A stretch of 64,000 nt of DNA from RGIG4140 sp045614025 (GTDB lineage Bacteria > Pseudomonadota > Alphaproteobacteria > CAAHEQ01 > UBA3637), in assembly GCA_045614025.1 (NCBI GenBank), contig JAZLCE010000015.1:1-64000 (forward strand), read 5' to 3'. Shown in pieces: positions 17,977 through 26,688 of this stretch; within the stretch, counting starts at the first letter, position 1, and every line of letters starts with the position of its first letter. Below the pieces are notes generated by a model. It was given only the letters and a program-made list of their open reading frames with translations. It did no database searches and had not been told where the DNA came from. The position numbers were made by a program, and so were the translations under genes.

Positions 17977-18885
17977 TTAATAGATTTCTAACTTTTCATC
18001 AATTGTTAAGCCAGGCAAATAATCAATTAAAGGCCTTTCAATAAATGTATATGCCCCAAAATCTTCATCCATATATGCTTTCATACAAGCTCTAGCGCAT
18101 GAAACCATAATATTAGCTGTGAATTCAGGGTTAACACCTTCTGCTTCATATTTTTGATTTACTTGCATTCCCGTTCTTTCCAAAGAAACAGAATGATTCA
18201 ACGTATTATATTTATTAATATCCTTAACAACAATCACCTCTGTTGGATCATTTTTAAAATAAGGATCTGAAACAATTGCTTTTTCAATAGAGTCAAAATC
18301 AGCATCTTTTTCAAGTTCGACGTATACTTTTCTTTTTTGCTTTCCGCGACCATTTGCTAATGTTAAAGCCACAGCATCTTTAACACCTTCAATTTGCTTA
18401 ACTTGAGCAGTATGCCCCATACTACGACCACCTTTTTCACCACCAAAAGTCGTTGTTCCATGTCCTGTAATAGAAACAAGCTTCATAATAGCTCGAATGG
18501 CAGAATCGGTACCTGGATCCCAACCAGCACCAATAATTGAAACAACTTTTTTTGATTTTGCAGAAATATCTAAATCTCTTCGAACAGAGGCAATATTTGA
18601 ATGCTCATCATAACTATCAATCGTTGAAATACCAAGCTCATGGTATTGTTTTACACGTTCTGGAACTTCACGTGATGGAATACATAAAATAGCAACATCA
18701 ACATGTTCAAGTTCTGTAATATCAGAAACAACAAGCGTATTTTCCAAATCAGGATCTTCATATTTTAATGAAGAAGCCCGCCGAACAACACCGGCTAAAA
18801 CTAAATCTGAACATTCAGAAATGGCTCTTTTACAACCACGACCTACATTTCCCCATCCAACAATTGCAACTGATATTTTTTGCAT
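17977..18885 (-). CDS. ddh: meso-Diaminopimelate D-dehydrogenase
   Basis: A 302-residue enzyme. The N-terminal NADP-binding Rossmann fold begins VAIVGWGNVGRG. The substrate domain has IIGAGWDPGTDSAIRA and GRSMGHTAQVKQIEGVKDA, characteristic of Ddh, and a late ANIMVSCARA segment. Ddh makes meso-DAP in one reductive amination of tetrahydrodipicolinate, bypassing the acylated four-step route to lysine and peptidoglycan. Its ATG shares one base with the glgA stop (TAATG), so it is translationally coupled to glycogen synthase. Ddh is patchy in proteobacteria, so horizontal acquisition is possible, although base composition is ordinary. An imperfect hairpin with a T run (17941-17971) follows. Confidence 0.9.
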   Translation of the reverse strand: MQKISVAIVGWGNVGRGCKRAISECSDLVLAGVVRRASSLKYEDPDLENTLVVSDITELEHVDVAILCIPSREVPERVKQYHELGISTIDSYDEHSNIASVRRDLDISAKSKKVVSIIGAGWDPGTDSAIRAIMKLVSITGHGTTTFGGEKGGRSMGHTAQVKQIEGVKDAVALTLANGRGKQKRKVYVELEKDADFDSIEKAIVSDPYFKNDPTEVIVVKDINKYNTLNHSVSLERTGMQVNQKYEAEGVNPEFTANIMVSCARACMKAYMDEDFGAYTFIERPLIDYLPGLTIDEKLEIY

Positions 18886-20369
18886 TAATATACTCCCGAT
18901 AAATTTTGATACAAATCTTTATATTCTTTTGAGGATCTATCCCAAGAATAATCCTGTTTCATTGCCATCTTTGTAAGTGATTGAATATGCTCTGGCCTAT
19001 CAAAGTAGGTTGCGTTTGCCCATCCAATTGTATTATACAAAGCACGCGATGAAATATCTCTAAACTTAAATCCGGTGCCAACACCATAGGATTCATTATA
19101 ATTAAAAATCGTGTCATCCAAACCACCAGTTGCACGCCCGATTGGCAATGCCCCATATGTTTGGCTTACCATTTGTTTTAATCCACAAGGCTCATAAATT
19201 GATGGCACAAGCGAAAAATCAGATCCCGCATCCATTAAATGCTCTGTTTCCTGATCAAATCCAATCTTAACCCCAATTTGCCCTTTATATTTATTTGGCA
19301 ATGATGAGAAATAATCTTGAATCCAACTATCACCATTTCCCATAATGGCAACTTGACATTGCATGGTTTGCAAAACAGGTTCAAGACACTCTGTTAACAT
19401 CTTAACGCCTTTTTGTTCCGTTAAACGCACAGCCATTGAAAAAATAGGTTTATAATCATCTTGAGATAACCCGAATTCTTTTCTCAATTCCCGTTTATTC
19501 AACCGTTTAGCCTCATCAAAATTTTCAAATGAATATTGTTTAGGAATAATCAAATCTTTAGAAGGATTCCAAAGTTTTGTATCAATTCCATTTAAAATAC
19601 CAACTAAATCTCCTTGACGCTCCCTTAAAAGAAAATCAAGCCCTGCCCCATATTCTGGCGTTAAAATTTCTTTTGCATAATTTGGTGAAACTGTATTTAA
19701 CTTATCTGCAAAACGAATACCGCCTTTTAAAAGGTTGATTCTTCCATAATCTTCAAAGGCGCCTGCATGAAAATCTCTCCACTCGATTTTTGCATATGGA
19801 ACAACATCTGAACCAAAACGCCCTTGATATGGTAAATTATGTAAAGTTAACAAACTTTTTGTTCCATAGAAAAATGGATCATTATCATGTTTTAAATAAT
19901 AAGGGATTAATGATGTTTGCCAGTCATGAACGTGAATCACATTTGGTTTAAAATTCATATCTTTTGCCGTTTGAAGTGCAGCTCTGCAAAAAAATGAAAA
20001 ACGATAAGCATTATCTTGATATTCTTGATGCGTTGCACAATCATCATAAATACCATGTTGACGCCAAACAGGTCTTCCAAAATATTTATTAAATTCAATA
20101 AAATAAGTTTCAACTCCAGGAACATAATCTGAACGATGCACACTAAAAAATTCCTGACAATTGCCCATTGCAACGCAGTTACCTTGCATCACACGATATA
20201 GCCCAAACTTTTGATAATCAATACTAGAATAAAGTGGAACGATCACTTTAATATTTACACGATGAGCCTCAGCCAAGGTTTTTGGCAAAGCTCCAACAAC
20301 GTCACCCAACCCTCCTGTTTTGATAAACGGAGTCATTTCACTTGCAACAAATAAAATATTTTGCGTCAT
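18885..20369 (-). CDS. glgA: Glycogen synthase (ADP-glucose, GT5)
   Basis: A 494-residue protein of normal GlgA length. The N-terminal KTGGLGDVVGALP loop binds the ADP-glucose phosphates. The C-terminal GT-B half has SIYEPCGLKQMVSQTYG, with the conserved E-x-x-x-x-E-like region shortened to EPCGLKQ as in GT5 enzymes. It extends alpha-1,4-glucan from ADP-glucose. The partner branching and debranching genes are about 10 kb away on the same strand. It has its own strong promoter and is followed directly by ddh. Confidence 0.95.
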   Translation of the reverse strand: MTQNILFVASEMTPFIKTGGLGDVVGALPKTLAEAHRVNIKVIVPLYSSIDYQKFGLYRVMQGNCVAMGNCQEFFSVHRSDYVPGVETYFIEFNKYFGRPVWRQHGIYDDCATHQEYQDNAYRFSFFCRAALQTAKDMNFKPNVIHVHDWQTSLIPYYLKHDNDPFFYGTKSLLTLHNLPYQGRFGSDVVPYAKIEWRDFHAGAFEDYGRINLLKGGIRFADKLNTVSPNYAKEILTPEYGAGLDFLLRERQGDLVGILNGIDTKLWNPSKDLIIPKQYSFENFDEAKRLNKRELRKEFGLSQDDYKPIFSMAVRLTEQKGVKMLTECLEPVLQTMQCQVAIMGNGDSWIQDYFSSLPNKYKGQIGVKIGFDQETEHLMDAGSDFSLVPSIYEPCGLKQMVSQTYGALPIGRATGGLDDTIFNYNESYGVGTGFKFRDISSRALYNTIGWANATYFDRPEHIQSLTKMAMKQDYSWDRSSKEYKDLYQNLSGVY

Positions 20370-20404
20370 TTAAAATCCCCTTTAACGTTATTTCTCTTTT
20401 TAAG

Positions 20405-20433
20405 AGTATAAACAAAAATAAAACCTATTGCAA
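20405..20433 (-). promoter_or_regulatory. Promoter of glgA-ddh
   Basis: On the minus strand TTGCAA, a 17-base spacer and TATACT, about 35 bases before the glgA ATG. A recJ promoter points the other way within 25 bases. Confidence 0.75.
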
Positions 20434-20454
20434 GCACAATTAATTTATTTTTTC

Positions 20455-20483
20455 TTGATTTTTTGTTTAATTCAAGATAAAGT
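20455..20483 (+). promoter_or_regulatory. Promoter of recJ
   Basis: TTGATT, a 17-base spacer and TAAAGT, about 30 bases before the recJ ATG. Confidence 0.6.
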
Positions 20484-20512
20484 AATTAAAAAGAAAAAAT
20501 AAAGGTTCGAGT

Positions 20513-22276
20513 ATGAGTGTTTTAGGTGTAGAAAGTTCGTTTAACGGTTTAAAGTGGGTTTATAAAAATATTGATGAAAGACTAGCTTTGGCAATTTCCC
20601 AAAGATATGATTTACCAGATATTGTTTCAAAAATTTTATCTGCCCGAATTGAAAATTTAGATGAGGTTGGAACATTTTTATATCCAACATTAAAAAACAA
20701 TCTCCCTAATCCATTTTCATTGATTGATATGAAAAAAGCAGCCGAAAGAATGGCTAAAGCTATATTAAACAATGAGCCTATCGGTCTAATGGGTGATTAT
20801 GATGTTGATGGCGCCACATCAACTGCTCTTTTAAAAATGTTTTTAGAAGAACTTGGTGTAACTGTTTACTCATATATTCCTGACCGCGAAGATGGATATG
20901 GGCCAAGCGCCAGCAAAATGCATGAATACCATAAAAAAGGTTGCACAGTTGTTGCAACACTTGATTGCGGGATGACGGCTTTTGATCCTATTCAAGAAGG
21001 AACTGATCTTGGCATAGATGTTATTGTTTTAGATCATCATGATGCTGATGAAAAAAGATATCCAAACGCTTATGCGATTGTTAATCCAAAAAGATTAGAT
21101 GAAGATCCACACCATCCTTGCCATTATATGGCTGCTGTTGGCGTTATCTTTTTATTTAGCGTTGCCCTCAACACCATTTTAAGAGAAAAAGGATTTTACC
21201 AAGATAAAAAAGAACCAAACTTAATCAAATATTTAGATTTAGTTGCATTTGGAACTGTTTGCGATGTTGTTCGCTTACAAGGAGTTAACAGACTTTTTGT
21301 TAAAGCTGGGCTCAAACAAATGCAAGCTCAAAATAATTTAGGGTTAAAGGCTTTGGCGCAGCTTGTCAATTTATCAGAACCACCCTCTGCTTACCATTTA
21401 GGATATGTGTTTGGTCCTAGAATTAATGCTTGTGGCCGTGTTGGAAAATCAGATATTGGAATGCATTTACTTTCATCATCTGACCCAATTAAAGCAGGTG
21501 TTTTAGCGCAAGAGTTAGAAGCATTAAATTTAACAAGAAGGGAAATTGAAACAGCTGTTTTATTAGAGGCCATTGAACAAGTTGAATCTAAAGAGCTTGC
21601 AACACCCTTTATCGTAGTTGAAGGAGAAAATTGGCATCAGGGCGTTGTTGGTATTGTTGCTGGCCGTTTAAAAGATAAGTATAACATGCCTGTTTTTGCC
21701 TTAAGCATTGAAGAAGATGAAATCAAAGGATCTTCTCGCTCTGTTCAAGGAGTTGATCTTGGAACTTTGGTTATGAATGCGATTCAAAAAGGAATTTTAA
21801 GCCGTGGCGGTGGGCACCCTATGGCAGCAGGTTTTTCACTTAAAAAAGAAAATTTGCAAGCTTTTAAAGATTATTTAACCGAAAATATCAAAAGCAATAT
21901 GATTGCAAATGATGGAAGCATGCTTGAAATTGATGCTATTTTAAATGCACAAAGCGTCACTGTTGATCTAATGGATAAAATCCTTTTGCTTGCCCCTTTT
22001 GGCGAAGCAAATCCAGAGCCTGTTTTTGTTTTAAAAGATATGATTATCAGCAAAACAACTATTTTAAAAAATGGTCATATTGCCTGCGTTCTTTCTTCAA
22101 AATCTGGCAAATATATTAATGCGATTGCCTTTAGAGCTGTTGATACGGAATTAGGTCATAAACTTCTCAACAAAGAAAAAGTTTATATTCATGTAGCTGG
22201 AACTCTTAAAAAGGATACATGGAAAGGCAATACAAAAGTTCAAATGCAGATTATAGACGCTGCTCTTGCTACTTAA
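20513..22276 (+). CDS. recJ: Single-stranded-DNA 5'-3' exonuclease RecJ
   Basis: A 587-residue protein with the DHH phosphoesterase core: motif I GDYDVDGATS (94-103), LDCGM near 150, and DHHDAD at 174. The DHHA1 domain is marked by SRGGGHPMAAGFSL. The C-terminal OB-like domain is present. RecJ degrades single strands in recombination and mismatch or base-excision repair. It stands alone under its own promoter, 69 bases upstream of plsY, so some readthrough into plsY-dprA-topA is possible. Confidence 0.96.
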   Translation: MSVLGVESSFNGLKWVYKNIDERLALAISQRYDLPDIVSKILSARIENLDEVGTFLYPTLKNNLPNPFSLIDMKKAAERMAKAILNNEPIGLMGDYDVDGATSTALLKMFLEELGVTVYSYIPDREDGYGPSASKMHEYHKKGCTVVATLDCGMTAFDPIQEGTDLGIDVIVLDHHDADEKRYPNAYAIVNPKRLDEDPHHPCHYMAAVGVIFLFSVALNTILREKGFYQDKKEPNLIKYLDLVAFGTVCDVVRLQGVNRLFVKAGLKQMQAQNNLGLKALAQLVNLSEPPSAYHLGYVFGPRINACGRVGKSDIGMHLLSSSDPIKAGVLAQELEALNLTRREIETAVLLEAIEQVESKELATPFIVVEGENWHQGVVGIVAGRLKDKYNMPVFALSIEEDEIKGSSRSVQGVDLGTLVMNAIQKGILSRGGGHPMAAGFSLKKENLQAFKDYLTENIKSNMIANDGSMLEIDAILNAQSVTVDLMDKILLLAPFGEANPEPVFVLKDMIISKTTILKNGHIACVLSSKSGKYINAIAFRAVDTELGHKLLNKEKVYIHVAGTLKKDTWKGNTKVQMQIIDAALAT

Positions 22277-22345
22277 AATATTTTTTTTCTTGCCTTTTTA
22301 TCATATTTTATGTAAAAAAGAAAAGATTTAAGGAGGTCTCTTAAA

Positions 22346-22942
22346 ATGATTATATCTATTTTTGCATTATTAATTGGTTATTTAATTGGGTCTATCCCTT
22401 TTGGTTTGGTTTTAACAAAAGCTGCAGGTCTTGGCGATATCCGCAAGATCGGATCAGGTAATATTGGTGCAACAAATGTTTTAAGAACTGGTCGAAAAGA
22501 TTTAGCTTTATTAACTCTTATCTTAGATGCTGGTAAAGCTGCGATTATTGCTTTATTATTCAAATATATTTCTCAAAATGAAATTATTGGTGTTTTATCT
22601 GGTGTAGCAGCCATTATTGGCCATAATTATCCAGTTTGGTTAAAATTTAAAGGTGGCAAAGGCGTTGCAGCTACTTTGGGTTTAATGATTGCGATGACTC
22701 CATGTGTTGGGATTTTAACTGCCCTCACCTGGTTATTTATGGCTTTTACATTTAAATATTCATCTTTATCAGCTTTAACAGCTTTGGCTTTGGCTCCTGT
22801 TTATGCCTTATTCCTTGAAAGCCCAATCATCTCTCTTATTTATTTAGGGTTAGCACTTCTTTCTTTTTATCGCCACAAAGACAACATTAAACGTATTTTA
22901 AAAGGCGAAGAAAGCAAAATCAAATTAAAACGGAAGGCTTAA
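22346..22942 (+). CDS. plsY: Acyl-phosphate:glycerol-3-phosphate acyltransferase PlsY
   Basis: A 198-residue polytopic inner-membrane protein with the PlsY signatures SIPFGLV and KIGSGNIGATNVLRTGRK in the first cytoplasmic loop and FKGGKGVAATLG in the second. It acylates glycerol-3-phosphate using acyl-phosphate from PlsX, the first step of phospholipid synthesis. A strong AAGGAGG ribosome-binding site precedes the ATG. It heads the plsY-dprA-topA cluster; dprA starts 5 bases after it ends. Confidence 0.96.
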   Translation: MIISIFALLIGYLIGSIPFGLVLTKAAGLGDIRKIGSGNIGATNVLRTGRKDLALLTLILDAGKAAIIALLFKYISQNEIIGVLSGVAAIIGHNYPVWLKFKGGKGVAATLGLMIAMTPCVGILTALTWLFMAFTFKYSSLSALTALALAPVYALFLESPIISLIYLGLALLSFYRHKDNIKRILKGEESKIKLKRKA

Positions 22943-22947
22943 TATAA

Positions 22948-24084
22948 ATGAATACAAAAGAACGTTTTGCCTATTTAAAATTAGCGCTCAGTCAAAACGT
23001 TGGGCCAATTACATTTAAAGAGCTTATCAAACACTTTAAAAGTGCAGATAAAGCCATTGAAAACATTTTGGATTTTAAATTTAAATCATCCAAAAGAGTT
23101 ATTAAATTGCCCCCTGATTCTTTTGTTTATGAACAATTTGAAACAGCTCAAAAAACTGGAGCCCAGATTTTATTTTTAGAGGATGCAGACTACCCTGATC
23201 TTTTAAAATATATTGAGGATGCCCCACCTGTTTTATTTATTTATGGTAATAAAAAACTGTTAAATCAAAAAAGCATATCTATCGTTGGAAGCCGAAATGC
23301 TTCTTTAAATGGGATTTCTTTAGCAAAAAAAACAGCTTATGATCTATCAAGTCAAAATATTACTGTTATTTCAGGTCTTGCAAAAGGAATAGATCGAGCC
23401 GCCCATGAGGGAGCCTTAGCTGCAGGTGTTTCCTCAGGTTCAACAATTGCCGTTCTTGGAACAGGAGTTGATATTCTTTATCCAAGAGAAAATCAAGATA
23501 TTTATAATAAAATTAAAGAACAAGGTCTTTTGGTCAGCGAAATGCCTTTTGGCACAAAGCCAACGCCATCAGCCTTTCCACGTCGCAACCGAATTATTTC
23601 TGGATTAAGTTATGGCACTCTTGTTGTTGAGGCAAGTTTAATGTCCGGTTCTTTAATTACAGCAAGAGAAGCCCTCTCCCAAGGAAGAGAAGTTTTTGCC
23701 ATTCCAGGATCTCCTCTTGATTCAAGAGCTGCAGGTCCTAATCAATTAATCCAAGATGGTGCTCATCTTGTTTCTTCTGCTGAAAATATATTAAATATTA
23801 TTGATAATGAAACATCTTTTAGATTTTTTGATTCATATGGGAAATCTGAACAATTAGATGCACTCTCTCTTAAAATTGCAGAAGCAGAGATTAATCAGGC
23901 TCGAAAAACTTTATTAGAAAAATTATCACCACAAGCCACTCATATTGATGTTTTAATCAGAGAAACAGGGCTTGCTCCTTATATTGTTAATACTATATTA
24001 ATGGAATTAGAAATTGCTGGCAAAATTGAACGTTTCGCCGGGCAATATGTTGCACTTATTTATAATAATGAATGGGTTATATAA
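22948..24084 (+). CDS. dprA: DNA-processing protein DprA
   Basis: A 378-residue protein. The Rossmann-like DprA core has SIVGSRNAS, SGLAKGIDRAAHEGAL, AVLGTGVDILYPREN, SEMPFG and PRRNRIISGLS followed by GSLITAREALSQGREVFAIPG. A C-terminal winged-helix (about 310-378) is present. DprA loads RecA on incoming single-stranded DNA during transformation. Its stop overlaps the topA ATG by one base (TAATG). Together with comEC at 39860 and recJ it is part of a possible DNA-uptake set. Confidence 0.95.
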   Translation: MNTKERFAYLKLALSQNVGPITFKELIKHFKSADKAIENILDFKFKSSKRVIKLPPDSFVYEQFETAQKTGAQILFLEDADYPDLLKYIEDAPPVLFIYGNKKLLNQKSISIVGSRNASLNGISLAKKTAYDLSSQNITVISGLAKGIDRAAHEGALAAGVSSGSTIAVLGTGVDILYPRENQDIYNKIKEQGLLVSEMPFGTKPTPSAFPRRNRIISGLSYGTLVVEASLMSGSLITAREALSQGREVFAIPGSPLDSRAAGPNQLIQDGAHLVSSAENILNIIDNETSFRFFDSYGKSEQLDALSLKIAEAEINQARKTLLEKLSPQATHIDVLIRETGLAPYIVNTILMELEIAGKIERFAGQYVALIYNNEWVI

Positions 24085-26567
24085 TGAAACTTGTTATCGT
24101 GGAATCTCCAGCAAAAGCAAAAACCATCAATAAATATTTAGGAAAAGACTATTTTGTAATGGCTAGTTTTGGCCACATTCGTGATGTTCCTGCTAAAACA
24201 GGCTCTGTTAGACCTAATGAAGATTTTGCTATGGATTGGGAAGTTCAATCACGAGGCGAAAAAACAGTTCGTGAAATGATCAAAGCATTGCAAAAAGCAG
24301 ATGCATTATATTTGGCTTCCGACCCTGATCGCGAAGGAGAAGCTATCGCTTGGCATGTTGTTCAAGAATTAAAACGTCGAAAAAAATTGCCTGAAACCTT
24401 GCCTATTCACCGGGTTGTCTTTCACGAAATTACAAAAAATGCCATTTTAGAAGCCATCAAAAACCCTCGTGATATCGATATGCAACTTGTTGATGCTTAT
24501 TTAGCAAGAAGAGCTCTTGATTATTTAGTTGGTTTTTCAATTTCTCCTTTACTTTGGAGATCATTACCAGGAGCTAAATCAGCAGGTCGCGTTCAATCTG
24601 TGGCATTACGATTGGTTTGCGAACGCGAAGATGAAATAACAGCCTTTGTTCCTCAAGAATACTGGTCAATTACAACTTTATTATCCACACCATCAAATGA
24701 AACATTTTCAGCAAAATTAACTCATTTAAAGGGCGAAAAACTCACAAAATTTGATTTAAACAATCAAACAACAGCTCAAGAAGCCGAAAATATTGTTAAA
24801 AACGCCTCATTTAAAGTTTCAAATATTGAAAGAAAACAAACAAAACGAAATCCTGCCCCAGCTTTTACCACATCAACTATTCAACAAGAAGCCTCCAGAA
24901 AATTAGGTTTTTCAGCAAAAAAAACCATGCAACTGGCTCAAAACCTTTATGAAGGGGTTGATATCGGTGGAGAAACCGTTGGTTTAATTACTTATATGAG
25001 AACAGATAGTGTTGCCCTTTCAACCGAAGCAACAACCGCTATTCGTGAACTCATTGAAAAAGAATATGGGAAAGACTATCTTCCAGAAAAACCACGCATT
25101 TACAAAAACAATTCAAAAAATGCGCAAGAAGCTCACGAAGCTATTCGTCCAACAAATGTGATGCGAACCCCACAAGCAATTGCCGCACATTTAACACCAG
25201 ATCAAAGAAAGCTTTATGAACTTATTTGGAAAAGAACGGTGGCCAGCCAAATGCAAAGCGCTGTTTTAGATAAAGTTGGCATTGATATTATAGCTGAAGA
25301 TAAATCTGCCCAATTAAGAGCAACAGGGCAAACAATTGCTTTTGCAGGATTTATTAAAGTTTATAAAGAAGATGTGGATGATAAAAATCAAGATGATGAT
25401 GAAAAAATATTACCACAGATGAATGAATCCGATCCATTAAAAATTGAAGACATTCAAACAGAACAACACTTTACAGAAGCACCTCCTCGCTTTTCAGAAG
25501 CAAGTCTTGTTAAAAAACTTGAAGAACTTGGGATTGGAAGACCATCTACTTATGCCACAATTCTCTCTGTTTTACAAGAACGCGCCTATGTTAAATTAGT
25601 TGCTAAAAAATTTGTTCCAGAAGATCGTGGAAAAATTGTAACCGCCTTTTTGGAAAATTATTTTAATACCTATGTGCAATATGATTATACCGCACAAATG
25701 GAGAATAAATTAGATGAAATCACCCAAGGCGCATTACAATGGAAAAATGTTTTAAATGATTTCTGGAGCACATTTTTTGCAACTGTTCAAGCTGTTCCTC
25801 CAAAAATGACAGATATTTTAGAAACAGTTTCGAAAACTCTTGAAAAACAACTTTTTCCGAATGAAGAATCAAGAAAATGCCCTGATTGTGAAAATGGCAA
25901 ACTTGCATTACATATTGGCAAATTTGGCGCATTTATTGGTTGTTCTAATTACCCAAATTGCAAATACACAAAACAATTTGCTTCAATTACACCACCAGAA
26001 GTTGATGAAAATGGAAAAATTGTTGAAACAACTGTTGATGAAAAACAGGCAACTATTTTAGGGAAAAATGCAGCAGGACTAGATGTAAGTTTAAAAAAAG
26101 GCCCTTATGGTTGGTATGTTCAACTTGGAGATGGAAAAGAAGCCAAACGCACAAGCCTGCCTAAATCTATGGCACCAGATTCAATTACCATTGAAAAAGC
26201 GCTTCAACTTCTTGCTTTGCCACGCATTTTGGGAAATGATCCTGAAACACATGAACCAATTGAAGCTGGACTTGGAAAATTTGGTCCATTTGTAAAAAGA
26301 GGAACAACCTATCAATCTTTAACAACCGAAGATAATATCTTAACCATTGATTTTGACCGTGCTATTGCTTTACTTTCACAAGCAAAAGAAAAATCAAAAT
26401 CAAAAGATATCGGCAAATGGCAAGATGACAAAATCACCTATCAAATTGGTAGATATGGCCCTTATGTGAAATGGAAAAAGATTATGGCTTCTGTCAAGCA
26501 AAAAGACTCTATTCCCTCATTAGAAGAAGCCATTTCTCTTATTCAAGATAAGATGCATCAAAAATAA
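24084..26567 (+). CDS. topA: DNA topoisomerase I
   Basis: An 827-residue type IA topoisomerase. I start it at 24084 (MKLVIVESPAKAKTI) in a TAATG overlap with dprA; an upstream in-frame ATG at 24072 only adds MGYI. The Toprim domain has DPDREGE (80-86) and the active-site tyrosine is Tyr304 in LITYMRTDS. The C-terminus has one four-cysteine zinc ribbon (CPDC with CSNYPNC), followed by cysteine-less repeats of the same fold (KKGPYGWYVQLG, GLGKFGPFVKRG, IGRYGPYVKW). It relaxes negative supercoils. Gene order plsY-dprA-topA is common in alphaproteobacteria. Confidence 0.97.
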   Translation: MKLVIVESPAKAKTINKYLGKDYFVMASFGHIRDVPAKTGSVRPNEDFAMDWEVQSRGEKTVREMIKALQKADALYLASDPDREGEAIAWHVVQELKRRKKLPETLPIHRVVFHEITKNAILEAIKNPRDIDMQLVDAYLARRALDYLVGFSISPLLWRSLPGAKSAGRVQSVALRLVCEREDEITAFVPQEYWSITTLLSTPSNETFSAKLTHLKGEKLTKFDLNNQTTAQEAENIVKNASFKVSNIERKQTKRNPAPAFTTSTIQQEASRKLGFSAKKTMQLAQNLYEGVDIGGETVGLITYMRTDSVALSTEATTAIRELIEKEYGKDYLPEKPRIYKNNSKNAQEAHEAIRPTNVMRTPQAIAAHLTPDQRKLYELIWKRTVASQMQSAVLDKVGIDIIAEDKSAQLRATGQTIAFAGFIKVYKEDVDDKNQDDDEKILPQMNESDPLKIEDIQTEQHFTEAPPRFSEASLVKKLEELGIGRPSTYATILSVLQERAYVKLVAKKFVPEDRGKIVTAFLENYFNTYVQYDYTAQMENKLDEITQGALQWKNVLNDFWSTFFATVQAVPPKMTDILETVSKTLEKQLFPNEESRKCPDCENGKLALHIGKFGAFIGCSNYPNCKYTKQFASITPPEVDENGKIVETTVDEKQATILGKNAAGLDVSLKKGPYGWYVQLGDGKEAKRTSLPKSMAPDSITIEKALQLLALPRILGNDPETHEPIEAGLGKFGPFVKRGTTYQSLTTEDNILTIDFDRAIALLSQAKEKSKSKDIGKWQDDKITYQIGRYGPYVKWKKIMASVKQKDSIPSLEEAISLIQDKMHQK

Positions 26568-26588
26568 AAAAAGCCAAAGATAAAGCGC

Positions 26589-26617
26589 TTGCAAAAAGAA
26601 AAAAAGTGTTATATAAA
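26589..26617 (+). promoter_or_regulatory. Promoter of ppiD
   Basis: TTGCAA, a 17-base spacer and TATAAA, about 70 bases before the ppiD ATG at 26689. Confidence 0.65.
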
Positions 26618-26688
26618 TTTTAACACGATTGTTGGTATTTTACCTTATCAACAACTGATTTATTATTAACGAAAACGGGAAAACAAAA

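Noticed and set aside
22277..22345. Terminator between recJ and plsY
   Set aside because: There is a T run but no stem.
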